Assembly: GCF_009796765.1 (NCBI RefSeq)
Contig: NZ_CP047023.1
Coordinates: forward strand, 5,067,501-5,131,500
Source of the DNA: Paraglaciecola sp. L3A3
Lineage (GTDB): Bacteria > Pseudomonadota > Gammaproteobacteria > Enterobacterales > Alteromonadaceae
Reading direction: 5' to 3'
Length of the DNA: 64,000 nt
Part shown: positions 28,706 to 38,269 of the stretch, piece by piece
How positions within the stretch are numbered: the stretch's first letter is position 1
Layout: each line of letters opens with the position of its first letter
Translations under genes and position numbers: made by a program
Notes under the pieces: model-generated
Databases searched by the model: none
Seen by the model: the letters and a program-made list of their open reading frames with translations, nothing else
What the model was told of the DNA's origin: nothing

Positions 28706-28732
28706 AAAAAGCCACGTCGACCGTGGCTTTTT
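28706..28732. terminator. Bidirectional terminator between DUF2909 and coxC
   Basis: AAAAAGCCACG (28706-28716) pairs with CGTGGCTTTTT (28722-28732) around TCGAC. T-tracts exist in both readings, so it ends both the coxBA-ctaG-coxC transcript and the DUF2909 transcript. Confidence 0.85.
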
Positions 28733-28763
28733 AATCGTTTAATTTTGTATTAGCAATAAATAA

Positions 28764-29645
28764 TTACAAAATATATACAACGAAAAACAGCATCACCCAA
28801 ACTACATCAACAAAGTGCCAATACCAACTTCCCGCTTGAAATGCGAAATGATTTTCTGGAGTAAAGTGACCTTTAAATACTCTTAATAACATTATAAATA
28901 AAATTACTGTACCTAGGGTTACGTGGAAACCATGAAAACCGGTCAACATAAAGAAAGTGTTGCCGTATATTCCTGACTCTAATGTTAATCCCATTTCTGT
29001 ATATGCATGGATATATTCTTCAACCTGCAGCACCAAGAATATACAACCTAAAATCACGGTAATACTTAGCCATAATTTAAGTTTTGCGCGTTTATTTTCT
29101 TCTAATGCAACATGTGCAATATGACAGGTAACCGAAGACAATACTAGAATAACAGTATTGATAAGCGGCAAACCAAACCAGCCCATAGCTTCAGTTTTTG
29201 TACCATTTGGGGTTTCAACTAATGGCCAAATAGCTTCAAAGGTTGGCCATAAAACTTCATAAGTGGCTAAGTTATTAGACGCGCCACCCAACCAAGGAAC
29301 AGATATTACACGGGCGTAAAACAAGGCACCAAAGAACGCCATAAAAAACATCACTTCGGAGAAGATGAACCAAGCCATTCCTTGTCTATAAGAGCGGCCT
29401 AATTGAGCGCTATACATACCACTCATAGATTCATCAATTTGATTTTTAAACCAACCCACTAGCATAATAAATAAAGTTGCGAGGCCTGCTATTAATATAT
29501 ATCCGCCAAATCCTTCTTTATCTCGGGTAGTTTCAATAACAAAATTTCCCGCCCCGACAGCAATTAAAAATAAAGCCACAGCCCCAACAAATGGCCAAGG
29601 ACTTTCTGCGGGCACATAATACTTTTCATATTCTTTTTCTGACAT
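28764..29645 (-). CDS. coxC: Cytochrome c oxidase subunit III
   Basis: A 293-residue subunit with seven membrane segments. Family features include PWPFVGAVALFLIAVG, FFMLTGFHGFHVTLGT and the C-terminal FQAGSWYWHFVDVVWVMLFF. It stabilises the proton-pumping oxidase core. Last gene of the coxB-coxA-ctaG-coxC transcript, followed by a strong terminator. Confidence 0.96.
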   Translation of the reverse strand: MSEKEYEKYYVPAESPWPFVGAVALFLIAVGAGNFVIETTRDKEGFGGYILIAGLATLFIMLVGWFKNQIDESMSGMYSAQLGRSYRQGMAWFIFSEVMFFMAFFGALFYARVISVPWLGGASNNLATYEVLWPTFEAIWPLVETPNGTKTEAMGWFGLPLINTVILVLSSVTCHIAHVALEENKRAKLKLWLSITVILGCIFLVLQVEEYIHAYTEMGLTLESGIYGNTFFMLTGFHGFHVTLGTVILFIMLLRVFKGHFTPENHFAFQAGSWYWHFVDVVWVMLFFVVYIL

Positions 29646-29656
29646 GATGTTCTCCT

Positions 29657-30220
29657 TTACCCGCGATTTTGCGCTACAACTTCACTCGAAGCTGTCACGT
29701 TGTAGAGGGTATATTGCACAGTAAAATAAGTGATATCTTTTGGAAGTTGAGGGTCGATATAAAACTTCATCGGCATCAGAACTTCTTCGCCTGCTTTTAA
29801 TGTTTGTTGCTCAAAACAAAAACACTCGGTTTTATTCATAAATATAGCCGCAGGGCCAGGTGATACTGATGGTACGGCTTGGCCTATTACATCTGCCCCT
29901 GTTGGGTTTTTCACATAAAAGTTTACCTGGCTCATTTCTCCAGGATGCACTTTAACTACACGAGTTTCAGCCTTAAACTCCCAAGGCATACCAGTATTCA
30001 CACGAGTAATAAAATCCACTGTAATCAGTCTACTTTCATCTATTTCGACAGACTCGTAAACTGCAGCCACATTTGAAGTTTTGCCGTTAATACCTAGAGC
30101 ATCACATAACACATCGTAAAGAGGCACTAAAGCAAAACCAAAACCAAACATGCCCACCACTATGGCAAGTAATTTAACAACCATTTTGTTGTTATTGGTT
30201 TGATTCTGCTGTGTGTTCAT
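29657..30220 (-). CDS. ctaG: Cytochrome oxidase assembly protein CtaG (Cox11)
   Basis: A 187-residue membrane-anchored copper chaperone that delivers CuB to subunit I. An N-terminal segment (LAIVVGMFGFGFALVPLYDVLCD) precedes a periplasmic beta domain with the copper motif KTECFCFEQQTL and the terminal MPMKFYIDP and YFTVQYTLY strands. Between coxA and coxC, the usual bacterial position. Confidence 0.95.
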   Translation of the reverse strand: MNTQQNQTNNNKMVVKLLAIVVGMFGFGFALVPLYDVLCDALGINGKTSNVAAVYESVEIDESRLITVDFITRVNTGMPWEFKAETRVVKVHPGEMSQVNFYVKNPTGADVIGQAVPSVSPGPAAIFMNKTECFCFEQQTLKAGEEVLMPMKFYIDPQLPKDITYFTVQYTLYNVTASSEVVAQNRG

Positions 30221-30238
30221 TTAAACGGCACTCATTGT

Positions 30239-31852
30239 TTATTTAATTACAGGTGGTGTTTCAAAGCTATGATAAGGCGCTGGAGATGGAATTTCCCACT
30301 CTAGGCCTTCAGCCCCTTCCCAAACTTGGGCCGACACCGGCTCACCTTGTTTCTTACAAGCTTTAATCAGTAAAACTAAGAAGATAAATTGAGATAAACC
30401 AAATGCAAAACCGCCGATACTGATCCATTTATTAAAATCAGCAAACTGTAAAGCATAGTCTGGGATACGACGTGGCATACCTGCTAAACCAACAAAATGC
30501 ATAGGGAAGAACAACACATTAACTGAGATAAGTGAACACCAAAAATGCCATTTAGCTAACCCAATATGGAACATTTTCCCTGTCCATTTAGGTAGCCAAT
30601 AATACACAGCCGCCATAATCGAGAATATCGCTCCTGTCACCAACACATAATGGAAATGTGCCACCACAAAATAGGTATCGTGATACTGGAAGTCCACTGG
30701 AGTAATCGCCAACATTAAGCCAGACAAGCCGCCAATAGTGAACAAAACAATAAAGGCTAATGCAAATAACATGGGCACTTCAAACGTCATTGAACCCCGC
30801 CACATAGTTGCCACCCAGTTAAATATTTTTACCCCTGTAGGCACAGATATCAACATAGTGGCAAACATAAAGAACAACTCAGCAAACACAGGCATACCAG
30901 TGGTAAACATATGGTGCGCCCAGACAATAAACGACAGCAGCGCAATAGATGCCGTGGCATAAACCATAGAGGCATAACCAAACAGTCGTTTACGGGCAAA
31001 GGTAGGAACAATCGCCGAGATAATACCAAAAGCAGGCAAAATCATGATGTACACTTCAGGATGACCAAAGAACCAGAATATATGCTGGAACATAACGGGG
31101 TCACCACCACCAGCGGCATCAAAGAAACTAGTACCGAAGAACTTATCGGTCAATACCATAGTCACCGCACCGGCTAAGACCGGCATTACCGCTATAAGTA
31201 AGAATGCGGTAATTAGCCAAGTCCACACAAACAAGGGCATTTTCATATAAGTCATACCAGGAGCACGCATGTTTATGATGGTGACTATGACGTTAATAGC
31301 CCCCATTATGGATGAGGCACCCATGATATGTACTGAGAAAACAAAGAGGGCCGTACTGTCACTACTGTAAGTAGTAGAAAGCGGAGCATAAAAAGTCCAA
31401 CCAAAAGCAGGACCGCCACCTTCCATAAATAATGATGCAAGCAAAATCAAAAATGCAAATGGAAGTATCCAAAAACTCCAGTTATTCATTCTAGGTAAAG
31501 CCATATCTGGCGCACCTATCATCATAGGTATCAGCCAGTTAGCTAAACCGGTAAAGGCAGGCATTACTGCACCAAACACCATAATCAAACCATGCACTGT
31601 GGTCATTTGATTAAAGAAATTAGGCTCTAATATTTGTAATCCTGGCTGAAATAACTCAGCGCGAATTACCATCGCCATGGCGCCACCAGTTAGAAACATA
31701 ATAAAGGCGAACCACAAATACATGGTGCCTATATCTTTATGGTTAGTAGTAAATAACCAGCGTTTTATGCCGCTGGGAATATGATGTTCGTGATGCCCAT
31801 CGCCAGGTAGGCCATCATGATGAATATCGTCAGTTACTGTAGTCATGGTCAC
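30239..31852 (-). CDS. coxA: Cytochrome c oxidase subunit I
   Basis: The 537-residue catalytic subunit of an aa3-type haem-copper oxidase. Twelve membrane segments carry the haem a ligand in [14 protein letters not shown], the CuB/Tyr crosslink motif [27 protein letters not shown], and the haem a3/a ligands in [12 protein letters not shown]. The glutamate of GHPEVY marks an A1-type proton channel. The first reading-frame codon is GTG at 31852, but the ATG two codons later (31846) is an equally good start. Six bases separate it from coxB. Confidence 0.97.
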   Translation of the reverse strand: MTMTTVTDDIHHDGLPGDGHHEHHIPSGIKRWLFTTNHKDIGTMYLWFAFIMFLTGGAMAMVIRAELFQPGLQILEPNFFNQMTTVHGLIMVFGAVMPAFTGLANWLIPMMIGAPDMALPRMNNWSFWILPFAFLILLASLFMEGGGPAFGWTFYAPLSTTYSSDSTALFVFSVHIMGASSIMGAINVIVTIINMRAPGMTYMKMPLFVWTWLITAFLLIAVMPVLAGAVTMVLTDKFFGTSFFDAAGGGDPVMFQHIFWFFGHPEVYIMILPAFGIISAIVPTFARKRLFGYASMVYATASIALLSFIVWAHHMFTTGMPVFAELFFMFATMLISVPTGVKIFNWVATMWRGSMTFEVPMLFALAFIVLFTIGGLSGLMLAITPVDFQYHDTYFVVAHFHYVLVTGAIFSIMAAVYYWLPKWTGKMFHIGLAKWHFWCSLISVNVLFFPMHFVGLAGMPRRIPDYALQFADFNKWISIGGFAFGLSQFIFLVLLIKACKKQGEPVSAQVWEGAEGLEWEIPSPAPYHSFETPPVIK

Positions 31853-31858
31853 CTACTC

Positions 31859-33013
31859 CTATTTTCCGTTTATCGCTGCGTTAATGTCTTTGGCCTGAAC
31901 CAAATCACCGGTGTTATTACCCCAAGCATTACGCTCGTAAGTCACCACAGCTGCCAATTCAGACATACTCAATTGTTTAGCATAAGATTGCATTGCTGTA
32001 CCTGTCACCCCGTCCAATAATATAGCAATATGTTTAGGTTGGTCGGCTGTCGCTATTTGACTGCCTTTAAGTGCAGGGAATACTCCAGGCAATCCTTCAC
32101 CATTTGGCATATGACATGCGGCACAATTAGCGTTATACACTTTTTCACCTAACGCCATAGCTTCAGGTAAAGACATGTTCATCGCCAATAATCGTTGCTC
32201 TTCTTGTTTTGCTTTAAGCTGAATAGCTTGTTGTTCAGCAATCCATTTTTCATATTCTGCAGGTTCTTTAGCTATTACCACAATCGGCATAAAACCGTGA
32301 TCTTTACCACATAGTTCCGCACATTGACCACGATATACACCTGGGTGATCTACGTTAGTCCAAGCATCATTAATAAACCCAGGGTTAGCATCTTGTTTAA
32401 TGGCAAAATCTGGCACCCACCAAGCATGTATCACATCATCTGAAGTAATTAGAAAACGAACTCTTTTGCCAGTAGGAATAACTAAAGCTCGGTCAACTTC
32501 TAAAAGATAATTAACCCCTTTGTCAAACTTGCCTTGAATTTGCTCTTGTTGTGTGGCCAACTTTGAATAAAATTCAACTTCGCTGTCCATATACTTATAA
32601 TGCCATTTCCACTGGGAACCTGTGACCAACACAGTTACATCAGGCTCACTAGCATCTTCCATATCGATTAATAAATTTCGAGCTGGCACGGCCATTCCAA
32701 CCAAAATAATGAAAGGGATAACTGTCCAAGCAATTTCCACTTTTACATTTTCGTGGAAGTGGGCTGGCTTGGCCCCTCTAGATTTTCTATGGAAATATAT
32801 AGATATGAACATGGCGATGAACACGCCAGCACCAATCACAACACATATAATAAACATCAGCATATGCATATCATATACTTCAGCACTGATCTCAGTCGCA
32901 CCTTGTGTCATGTTCAACTTGTATTGTTCGATATGATTTTTGCTTTCAGCAAACACTGGGCTAGCTAATAAAACAGACAGCATGGCTCCAGTTTTAGACA
33001 AAGTTTTTTTCAC
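31859..33013 (-). CDS. coxB: Cytochrome c oxidase subunit II with fused cytochrome c domain
   Basis: A 384-residue subunit II. A signal peptide (LSVLLASPVFA) and two membrane helices are followed by a cupredoxin domain with the CuA site CAELCGKDHGFMPIVV, then a C-terminal class I cytochrome c domain (NCAACHMPNGEG with distal Met in AMQSYAKQLS). The fused haem domain is like caa3-type oxidases and accepts electrons from soluble or membrane cytochrome c. First gene of the coxB-coxA-ctaG-coxC operon; it appears to start at GTG. Confidence 0.95.
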   Translation of the reverse strand: MKKTLSKTGAMLSVLLASPVFAESKNHIEQYKLNMTQGATEISAEVYDMHMLMFIICVVIGAGVFIAMFISIYFHRKSRGAKPAHFHENVKVEIAWTVIPFIILVGMAVPARNLLIDMEDASEPDVTVLVTGSQWKWHYKYMDSEVEFYSKLATQQEQIQGKFDKGVNYLLEVDRALVIPTGKRVRFLITSDDVIHAWWVPDFAIKQDANPGFINDAWTNVDHPGVYRGQCAELCGKDHGFMPIVVIAKEPAEYEKWIAEQQAIQLKAKQEEQRLLAMNMSLPEAMALGEKVYNANCAACHMPNGEGLPGVFPALKGSQIATADQPKHIAILLDGVTGTAMQSYAKQLSMSELAAVVTYERNAWGNNTGDLVQAKDINAAINGK

Positions 33014-33328
33014 TCGGCACCTCTATGTGGCAAATACATTCTATTATTTTTTAGTAAAAAAAGACCAATTACGACTTCTTAACACTCAAAGCAAGCAACA
33101 AAAAGTTAACCAAGGGAAAATTCATTGTTATCAATTTGTTACACTAATTACTAAGGATTACTTATTTAAGGGGGGTACGTCTAGCCTTTTTGTTTAAATT
33201 ACAATCAATTGATGGTTTTTTAAACACTTTTGTATAAAAATTTATAATTTATGAATATTTGTTTTACTAAAAGTACAGAAACAGTTGAGATAAAAACTAA
33301 ATAAGAGAAATGAAAACTAGATAAAAAA
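33014..33328. other. Promoter region of the cox operon
   Basis: About 315 AT-rich bases between lexA's terminator and coxB, which must hold the minus-strand cox promoter. I recognised no operator, ORF or RNA motif. Confidence 0.35.
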
Positions 33329-33353
33329 CAAAAACGCAGCAAAAATTGCTGCG
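33329..33353 (-). terminator. lexA terminator
   Basis: CGCAGCAA (33335-33342) and TTGCTGCG (33346-33353) form an 8-bp stem with a 3-base loop. On the minus strand it is followed by TTTTTGTTTTTTAT, about 30 bases after the lexA stop. Confidence 0.85.
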
Positions 33354-33383
33354 CTCAAAAAAATGAATTACCAAGGAATAGAA

Positions 33384-34007
33384 TTACATCCAGTCTGCGT
33401 TGCGGATCACTCCCACTGCAATACCTTCAATATTAAAAGGTTGGGTAGCAAGATCGACTTTGATAGGCGAAAAGTCTGCATTCTCTGCATGTAATAACAC
33501 TTCGCGGCCTTTTCTTTCTAAGCGCTTAACTGTCACATCTTCGTCTACCCGTGCAACTACTACTTGGCCATTGTGTACATCTGTGGTGCGATGAACGGCT
33601 AATAGATCACCATCTAAAATACCAATATCTTTCATACTCATGCCGTTTACACGAAGTAAAAAATCGGCACTAGGTTTGAACAAACTAGGATCAACTTTGT
33701 AATGACCTTCAACATGTTCTTGAGCCAAAATAGGTTCACCAGCAGCCACTTGACCAATTAACGGTAAACCTAAATCTTCTAGTTGATCTTCTAAAGGTGT
33801 ATTTAACTTAATACCTCTAGAGGTACCGGGCAATATTTCAATTACCCCTTTACGAGCTAAAGCCTTTAAATGTTCCTCAGCAGCATTAGCCGATTTAAAG
33901 CCTAATTCACGGGCAATTTCTGCACGTGTGGGGGGCATTCCAGTATCCAACATAGTCGTTTTGATTAGTTGAAGTACTTCTTCTTGTCTCGCAGTTAGTG
34001 GACGCAT
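33384..34007 (-). CDS. lexA: LexA SOS repressor
   Basis: A 207-residue repressor-protease. The N-terminal winged helix ([20 protein letters not shown]) binds SOS boxes. The C-terminal S24 domain has the autocleavage bond A89-G90 in [12 protein letters not shown], nucleophile S124 in [14 protein letters not shown] and general base K161 in EDVTVKRL. All are offset by five from E. coli. Two SOS boxes upstream indicate autoregulation. The gene is monocistronic: dinF and plsB, which flank lexA in E. coli, are elsewhere in the window. Confidence 0.97.
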   Translation of the reverse strand: MRPLTARQEEVLQLIKTTMLDTGMPPTRAEIARELGFKSANAAEEHLKALARKGVIEILPGTSRGIKLNTPLEDQLEDLGLPLIGQVAAGEPILAQEHVEGHYKVDPSLFKPSADFLLRVNGMSMKDIGILDGDLLAVHRTTDVHNGQVVVARVDEDVTVKRLERKGREVLLHAENADFSPIKVDLATQPFNIEGIAVGVIRNADWM

Positions 34008-34014
34008 AAACAGC

Positions 34015-34049
34015 CTGTTTTTCTATACAGTTATTGTTAGTATAAACAG
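34015..34049 (-). promoter_or_regulatory. Two LexA (SOS) boxes upstream of lexA
   Basis: Box 1 at 34015-34030 is CTGT-N8-ACAG, a full match to the consensus. Box 2 at 34034-34049 is TTGT-N8-ACAG, one mismatch. The boxes are 19 bp apart start to start. Box 1 ends only 7 bases before the lexA ATG, so repression may also block the ribosome-binding region of the DNA. Confidence 0.85.
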
Positions 34050-34210
34050 TTATTGCTAGATCTCAAACTTTGTTTTTTGAAGGCCTTATTTAAATTGAAA
34101 TTAAAAGTGTTCTAGCTATTTTTTTTAATAAAAAATAAGCAGCTTGAAAAAATGAGAACGATTAATTAACAGTGCTTACCAAAGTAAGCACGCTATTTCA
34201 AAATTAACCA

Positions 34211-35311
34211 CTAGGGTACCAACTGGTACAAATCACCGCTGGCAAAGTCGGCAGAGTAGATTTCACCATCAGCATCTAACGCAAAAGTGGATAGGTTTAT
34301 ACCTTTAGCATCAAATAATTTGATTGGTGCGGAAAGTTCAGGAAATTTGCTGGCCCACACACCACCCAGAATAAAATCGGCATAGATGTAATGATTGTAT
34401 AACTCAGTCATTAATTTACCTGTGTATACAAAACCACCGGTTATGGACATACCTTCTGTTCGTGGATAAGTAATCTTAGGCAAAGTTAATCCCTTTTGAT
34501 TACAGCCTTTTTCAGGTTTAAAGCACAAGTCGCCTTCCATGATATTCCAGCCCATATTTTGGCCTTTTTTGACCACAGATACTTCTTCTACTTTACTTTG
34601 CCCTACATCAGCCACAATTAACACATCGTCAGCAAACGAGAAACGCCAAGGGTTTCTTATACCATAAGCCCAAATTTCTGGCTTAAAACCGTCTTTATCC
34701 ACAAAAGGGTTATCACTTGGAACAACATAAGGCACGTCATCTTTTGTATTAATATCGAGGCGTAACATGTTACCTAATAAGGTGTTTGTATTCTGGCCAT
34801 GGCCATCTGGATCGCCAGCACCGCCACCATCTCCCATACCTATATACAAATAACCATCAGGGCCAAAAGCTACTTGACCTCCGTTATGATTCTGACGAGG
34901 TTGGTCAATTTCAATCAGTACTTTTTCATTTTCTAACCGATATTGCTTATCTTTATTTTTGACCATAACAAAACGAGATACACGTGTTCTGTCTTCACCT
35001 TGCTCTGGGTTATAATTAACAAAAATATATTGGTTTTGGTTAAACTGAGGAGCAAATGTCACACCTAATAACCCCATTTCTACAGCAGACTCCACATCAA
35101 ACATATGAACTTGATATTTAGTCTTGTGTTGTAGATCAACAAAGTTCAATTGGCCTTCTTTTTCGCCCAGTAATAACTCAGTACTAGATCCAGGCAAAAA
35201 TTTAATTTCTACAGGCTGTTTAAAGCCTTGGTAAATAGTTTTTAGTTTTACTGCTTGCACTGTGATTAAGCAATTTAAAGCACACAGTGTAAAAAATATT
35301 ATCAATTTCAT
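34211..35311 (-). CDS. Periplasmic PQQ-dependent aldose sugar dehydrogenase-like protein
   Basis: A glucose/sorbosone-dehydrogenase-type six-bladed beta-propeller. I place the start at ATG 35311, giving about 366 residues with a signal peptide (LIIFFTLCALNCLITVQA); the frame is open back to 35347. Family motifs are EMGLLGVTFAPQFNQN, NHNGGQVAFGPDGYLYIGMGDGG (PQQ/Ca loop, catalytic His), YGIRNPWRFSF and GFVYTG. Oxidises sugars to lactones in the periplasm. PQQ synthesis genes are not in the window. Confidence 0.85.
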   Translation of the reverse strand: MKLIIFFTLCALNCLITVQAVKLKTIYQGFKQPVEIKFLPGSSTELLLGEKEGQLNFVDLQHKTKYQVHMFDVESAVEMGLLGVTFAPQFNQNQYIFVNYNPEQGEDRTRVSRFVMVKNKDKQYRLENEKVLIEIDQPRQNHNGGQVAFGPDGYLYIGMGDGGGAGDPDGHGQNTNTLLGNMLRLDINTKDDVPYVVPSDNPFVDKDGFKPEIWAYGIRNPWRFSFADDVLIVADVGQSKVEEVSVVKKGQNMGWNIMEGDLCFKPEKGCNQKGLTLPKITYPRTEGMSITGGFVYTGKLMTELYNHYIYADFILGGVWASKFPELSAPIKLFDAKGINLSTFALDADGEIYSADFASGDLYQLVP

Positions 35312-35489
35312 GGTTATCCATTCACTTTTATTGTCAACATTCAACATACTACAAAGTAAAATAAAAATTAATAACCATTATTGATTTTAGAAATAATTAA
35401 TTAGCTGGGTTCAGTGTGACCCCATAAGTTTCGAAAGTGATAAGCTAACTAGAAAATAAAAGAGTAGTGTGGCTTTAAGAAATACTTTA

Positions 35490-35541
35490 AGCATTTTTGT
35501 ACCTTGGCCAAAAGCAAGGCTGTCAAACGTTCAAAAATGCT
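35490..35541. promoter_or_regulatory. Nested inverted repeat upstream of plsB
   Basis: AGCATTTTTG (35490-35499) pairs with CAAAAATGCT (35532-35541), and within it CCTTG (35502-35506) pairs with CAAGG (35515-35519). It would form a two-part RNA stem about 95 bases ahead of the plsB start. It could be a structured 5' leader or a terminator-like element; no T-tract follows. Confidence 0.4.
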
Positions 35542-35558
35542 ACAGATGAACACAATTT

Positions 35559-35576
35559 ATCCAGAGTTCAGGTTAT
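35559..35576. repeat. Intergenic palindrome, copy 4
   Basis: ATCCAGAGTTCAGGTTAT, an imperfect copy of the dispersed palindrome, 57 bases before plsB. Confidence 0.45.
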
Positions 35577-35633
35577 AGATGTCGTTCCCTATGTTATCCT
35601 TCGCAAGTAATCAAGAACAGTAAGGTCGGTAGT

Positions 35634-38069
35634 ATGAAAAGGGTGAATAGATTGCTATTTGCAATGGTAACCATTCCCATCAAATGGCTAGTAAAGGTCA
35701 AAAGTATCCCAGCAGATTTAGAAACTGAACTAGGCATAGATAAATCTAAACCAATCGTTTATTTACTTAGAACCCACTCAGTGACTGACCAGCTAGCACT
35801 AAAAATATCCGCGGCAAGCCTTGGTTTACCTAAACCTACAGCTCAAGTCGATATAGCTGATACTGAATTTCCACCTTGTCTTTTTTTACGTAATCCAAGT
35901 TCGCTGTTAAATAGAAAAATTAAAAATACCAATATTGAAGAAAATGCTTCTTGGTTATTTAAATTACACAGAGAAAATTCTGATTTAGATATTCAAATAG
36001 TGCCTGTTTCAATTCACTGGGGCCGGGCACCGGGTAAAAACATGTCTGGCTGGTCAGACGTTATAGCCAACCAAGTTTCACCTAACTGGTTGCGAAAGTT
36101 TTTTATCGTTTTACTTTTAGGTCGTGACAACTTTGTTTGTTATAGCAAGCCGGTTTCATCTAGGGCTATGAGTAACCTTGAAGGGGCAGATGATGAAATT
36201 GCCCGCAAATTAATTCGAGTGGCAGGTACACATTTTCATCGTCGCCAACAAGCTATAGCTGGGCCCAATCGACTAGAACGCTATCAACTATATAATGCTG
36301 TATTAGGCTCTGAATCCGTTTCGTTGGCCATAGCAGAAGAAGCTAGCCATAAAAAGATCACCCAACAAAGAGCAAAAGCACAAGCTAAAGAATATTTAAC
36401 TGAAATCGCCGCAGACTATCGAGAAGGCATAGTAAGATGGGGTTCAAGCGTTTTAACTAAGGTCTGGAACAAAATATATAATGGCATCGAAATAGGTCAT
36501 GCAGCGACCGTTCGAGAACTTGCTCAAAATGGCCACGAGATCATCTATGTGCCTTGCCACAGAAGTCATATGGACTATTTATTACTGACTTACGTTATCT
36601 ACCACGAAGGTTTAGTCACCCCCCATATTGCGGCAGGCATAAACCTCAACTTTCCTCCTGTTGGTGGTTTGCTTCGCAAAGCAGGAGCATTTTATATACG
36701 TCGAAGTTTTGCTGGTAATAAGCTATATACCGCAGTATTTAGAGAGTACTTAGAGCTACTTTTTAATAAAGGTTACTCGGTGAAATATTTCCCCGAAGGT
36801 GGCCGTAGCCGAACTGGACGCTTACTTCCGCCAAAAACAGGTATGCTTGCCATGACCCTACAAGGTCTAATTAAAGGAATAAATCGACCCGTCAGCATTG
36901 TGCCTGTTTATATCGGTTACGATCATGTCATGGAAGTATCTAGTTATTTAAAAGAACTCAAAGGTACCAGCAAGAAAAAAGAATCATTTCTGCAAATATT
37001 CTCGGCTATCAAAAAACTAAAAAATTATGGTATTGGCCATCTTAATTTTGGGGAACCAATCAACCTTGCAAATTACCTAGATCAACATGAACCTAATTGG
37101 CGAGAATACCGCGAACAAAACTCAGATAGCCGACCACAGTGGTTAACACCTGTAGTGAACGAATTAGCCACTGATGTAATGAGTAAAATTAATCAAGCAG
37201 CAGCGATTAGTGGTATGGCAATTTGTGCAACTTGTTTGTTGTCAGCCAAAAAACACGCCATGGCTCAATCTGAGCTAGAACAAGCAATAGAGCATTATCT
37301 AACCTTGTTAAAAGACGCCCCTTATAGCAATAGAGCGACTATTCCACAAATGAGTGGTAAAGAGCTTTTATCCAATACTCTAAAACTCAATAAATTTACC
37401 GTAACCGAAGATAGCTATGGAAAAATAATCTCACTAAAAAATCAAAATGCAGTGGCGTTAACCTACTACCGCAACAATATTCAGCATCTTTTTGTTTTAC
37501 CAAGCCTGATAGCAGCCATTGTATTTTCCCATAATGGCTTAGCTAAAAAACAAATATTATTATTAGTAGCTAAACTTTATCCTTTGTTAAAACGTGAATT
37601 ATTTTTATATATGAGTTCAGAGCAAGGGTCTTCGTATGCAGAATTTTTATTAGATAACATGTTAAACATGGGCTTATTGGTTGCTGAAAGAAATAAAATT
37701 CAGCCACCTTCACCATCTAGTGAAGAATTTTATAGCGCTTGGTTGTTAAGCCGCGGAATACGTGAAACATTACACAGATATGCGGTAGTACTGACTCTGT
37801 TATCGAAGCAAGGCAGTATCAGCCGCAGTGAGTTAGAACAAAATAGTCGACACTTTGCTGAACGGCTATCTAGTTTGCATGGCCTCAGCTCACCAGAATT
37901 TTTTGATAAAAATGTATTGGGGTGTTTTATTACAGCGCTAAAAGAACAGCAACTGGTAGATATTGATGAGAAAGGACAACTACAGCATGCAGAACTCAGT
38001 GAATCCCTTCGCTCTGATGTTATTAAATTAATAGAACCTGAAATAATCCAACGTTTAAAACAAATTTAA
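35634..38069 (+). CDS. plsB: Glycerol-3-phosphate 1-O-acyltransferase
   Basis: The first step of phospholipid synthesis: acylation of glycerol-3-phosphate at sn-1 on the inner membrane. The 811 residues match the E. coli enzyme (807). The catalytic HX4D motif is PCHRSHMDYLLL. Glycerol-phosphate-binding motifs include GAFYIRRSFAGN and FPEGGRSRTGRLLPPKTGM, and motif IV is VPVYIGYD. Upstream lies a structured repeat; downstream is a hairpin at 38084-38106. Confidence 0.96.
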   Translation: MKRVNRLLFAMVTIPIKWLVKVKSIPADLETELGIDKSKPIVYLLRTHSVTDQLALKISAASLGLPKPTAQVDIADTEFPPCLFLRNPSSLLNRKIKNTNIEENASWLFKLHRENSDLDIQIVPVSIHWGRAPGKNMSGWSDVIANQVSPNWLRKFFIVLLLGRDNFVCYSKPVSSRAMSNLEGADDEIARKLIRVAGTHFHRRQQAIAGPNRLERYQLYNAVLGSESVSLAIAEEASHKKITQQRAKAQAKEYLTEIAADYREGIVRWGSSVLTKVWNKIYNGIEIGHAATVRELAQNGHEIIYVPCHRSHMDYLLLTYVIYHEGLVTPHIAAGINLNFPPVGGLLRKAGAFYIRRSFAGNKLYTAVFREYLELLFNKGYSVKYFPEGGRSRTGRLLPPKTGMLAMTLQGLIKGINRPVSIVPVYIGYDHVMEVSSYLKELKGTSKKKESFLQIFSAIKKLKNYGIGHLNFGEPINLANYLDQHEPNWREYREQNSDSRPQWLTPVVNELATDVMSKINQAAAISGMAICATCLLSAKKHAMAQSELEQAIEHYLTLLKDAPYSNRATIPQMSGKELLSNTLKLNKFTVTEDSYGKIISLKNQNAVALTYYRNNIQHLFVLPSLIAAIVFSHNGLAKKQILLLVAKLYPLLKRELFLYMSSEQGSSYAEFLLDNMLNMGLLVAERNKIQPPSPSSEEFYSAWLLSRGIRETLHRYAVVLTLLSKQGSISRSELEQNSRHFAERLSSLHGLSSPEFFDKNVLGCFITALKEQQLVDIDEKGQLQHAELSESLRSDVIKLIEPEIIQRLKQI

Positions 38070-38083
38070 CCATATCCAAACTT

Positions 38084-38106
38084 AAGCCTCTGCTTAACAG
38101 AGGCTT
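38084..38106 (+). terminator. Hairpin after plsB
   Basis: AAGCCTCTG (38084-38092) pairs perfectly with CAGAGGCTT (38098-38106) around CTTAA. The T-tract after it is poor, so it is a probable rather than certain terminator. Confidence 0.55.
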
Positions 38107-38269
38107 CTATAAAACTTCTTCCTGCAATCCAGTTGCCAGACTCTCACTATAAATATTTTCCAAAAACAAGCAAACACCTTAAGAATTTGGCTATGCTTAT
38201 ATTTCACACAGGGCAGCAGTATCCACCCTCGATTGATTTAATTAATGCAAAATAAAATAAGGAAGTGAT

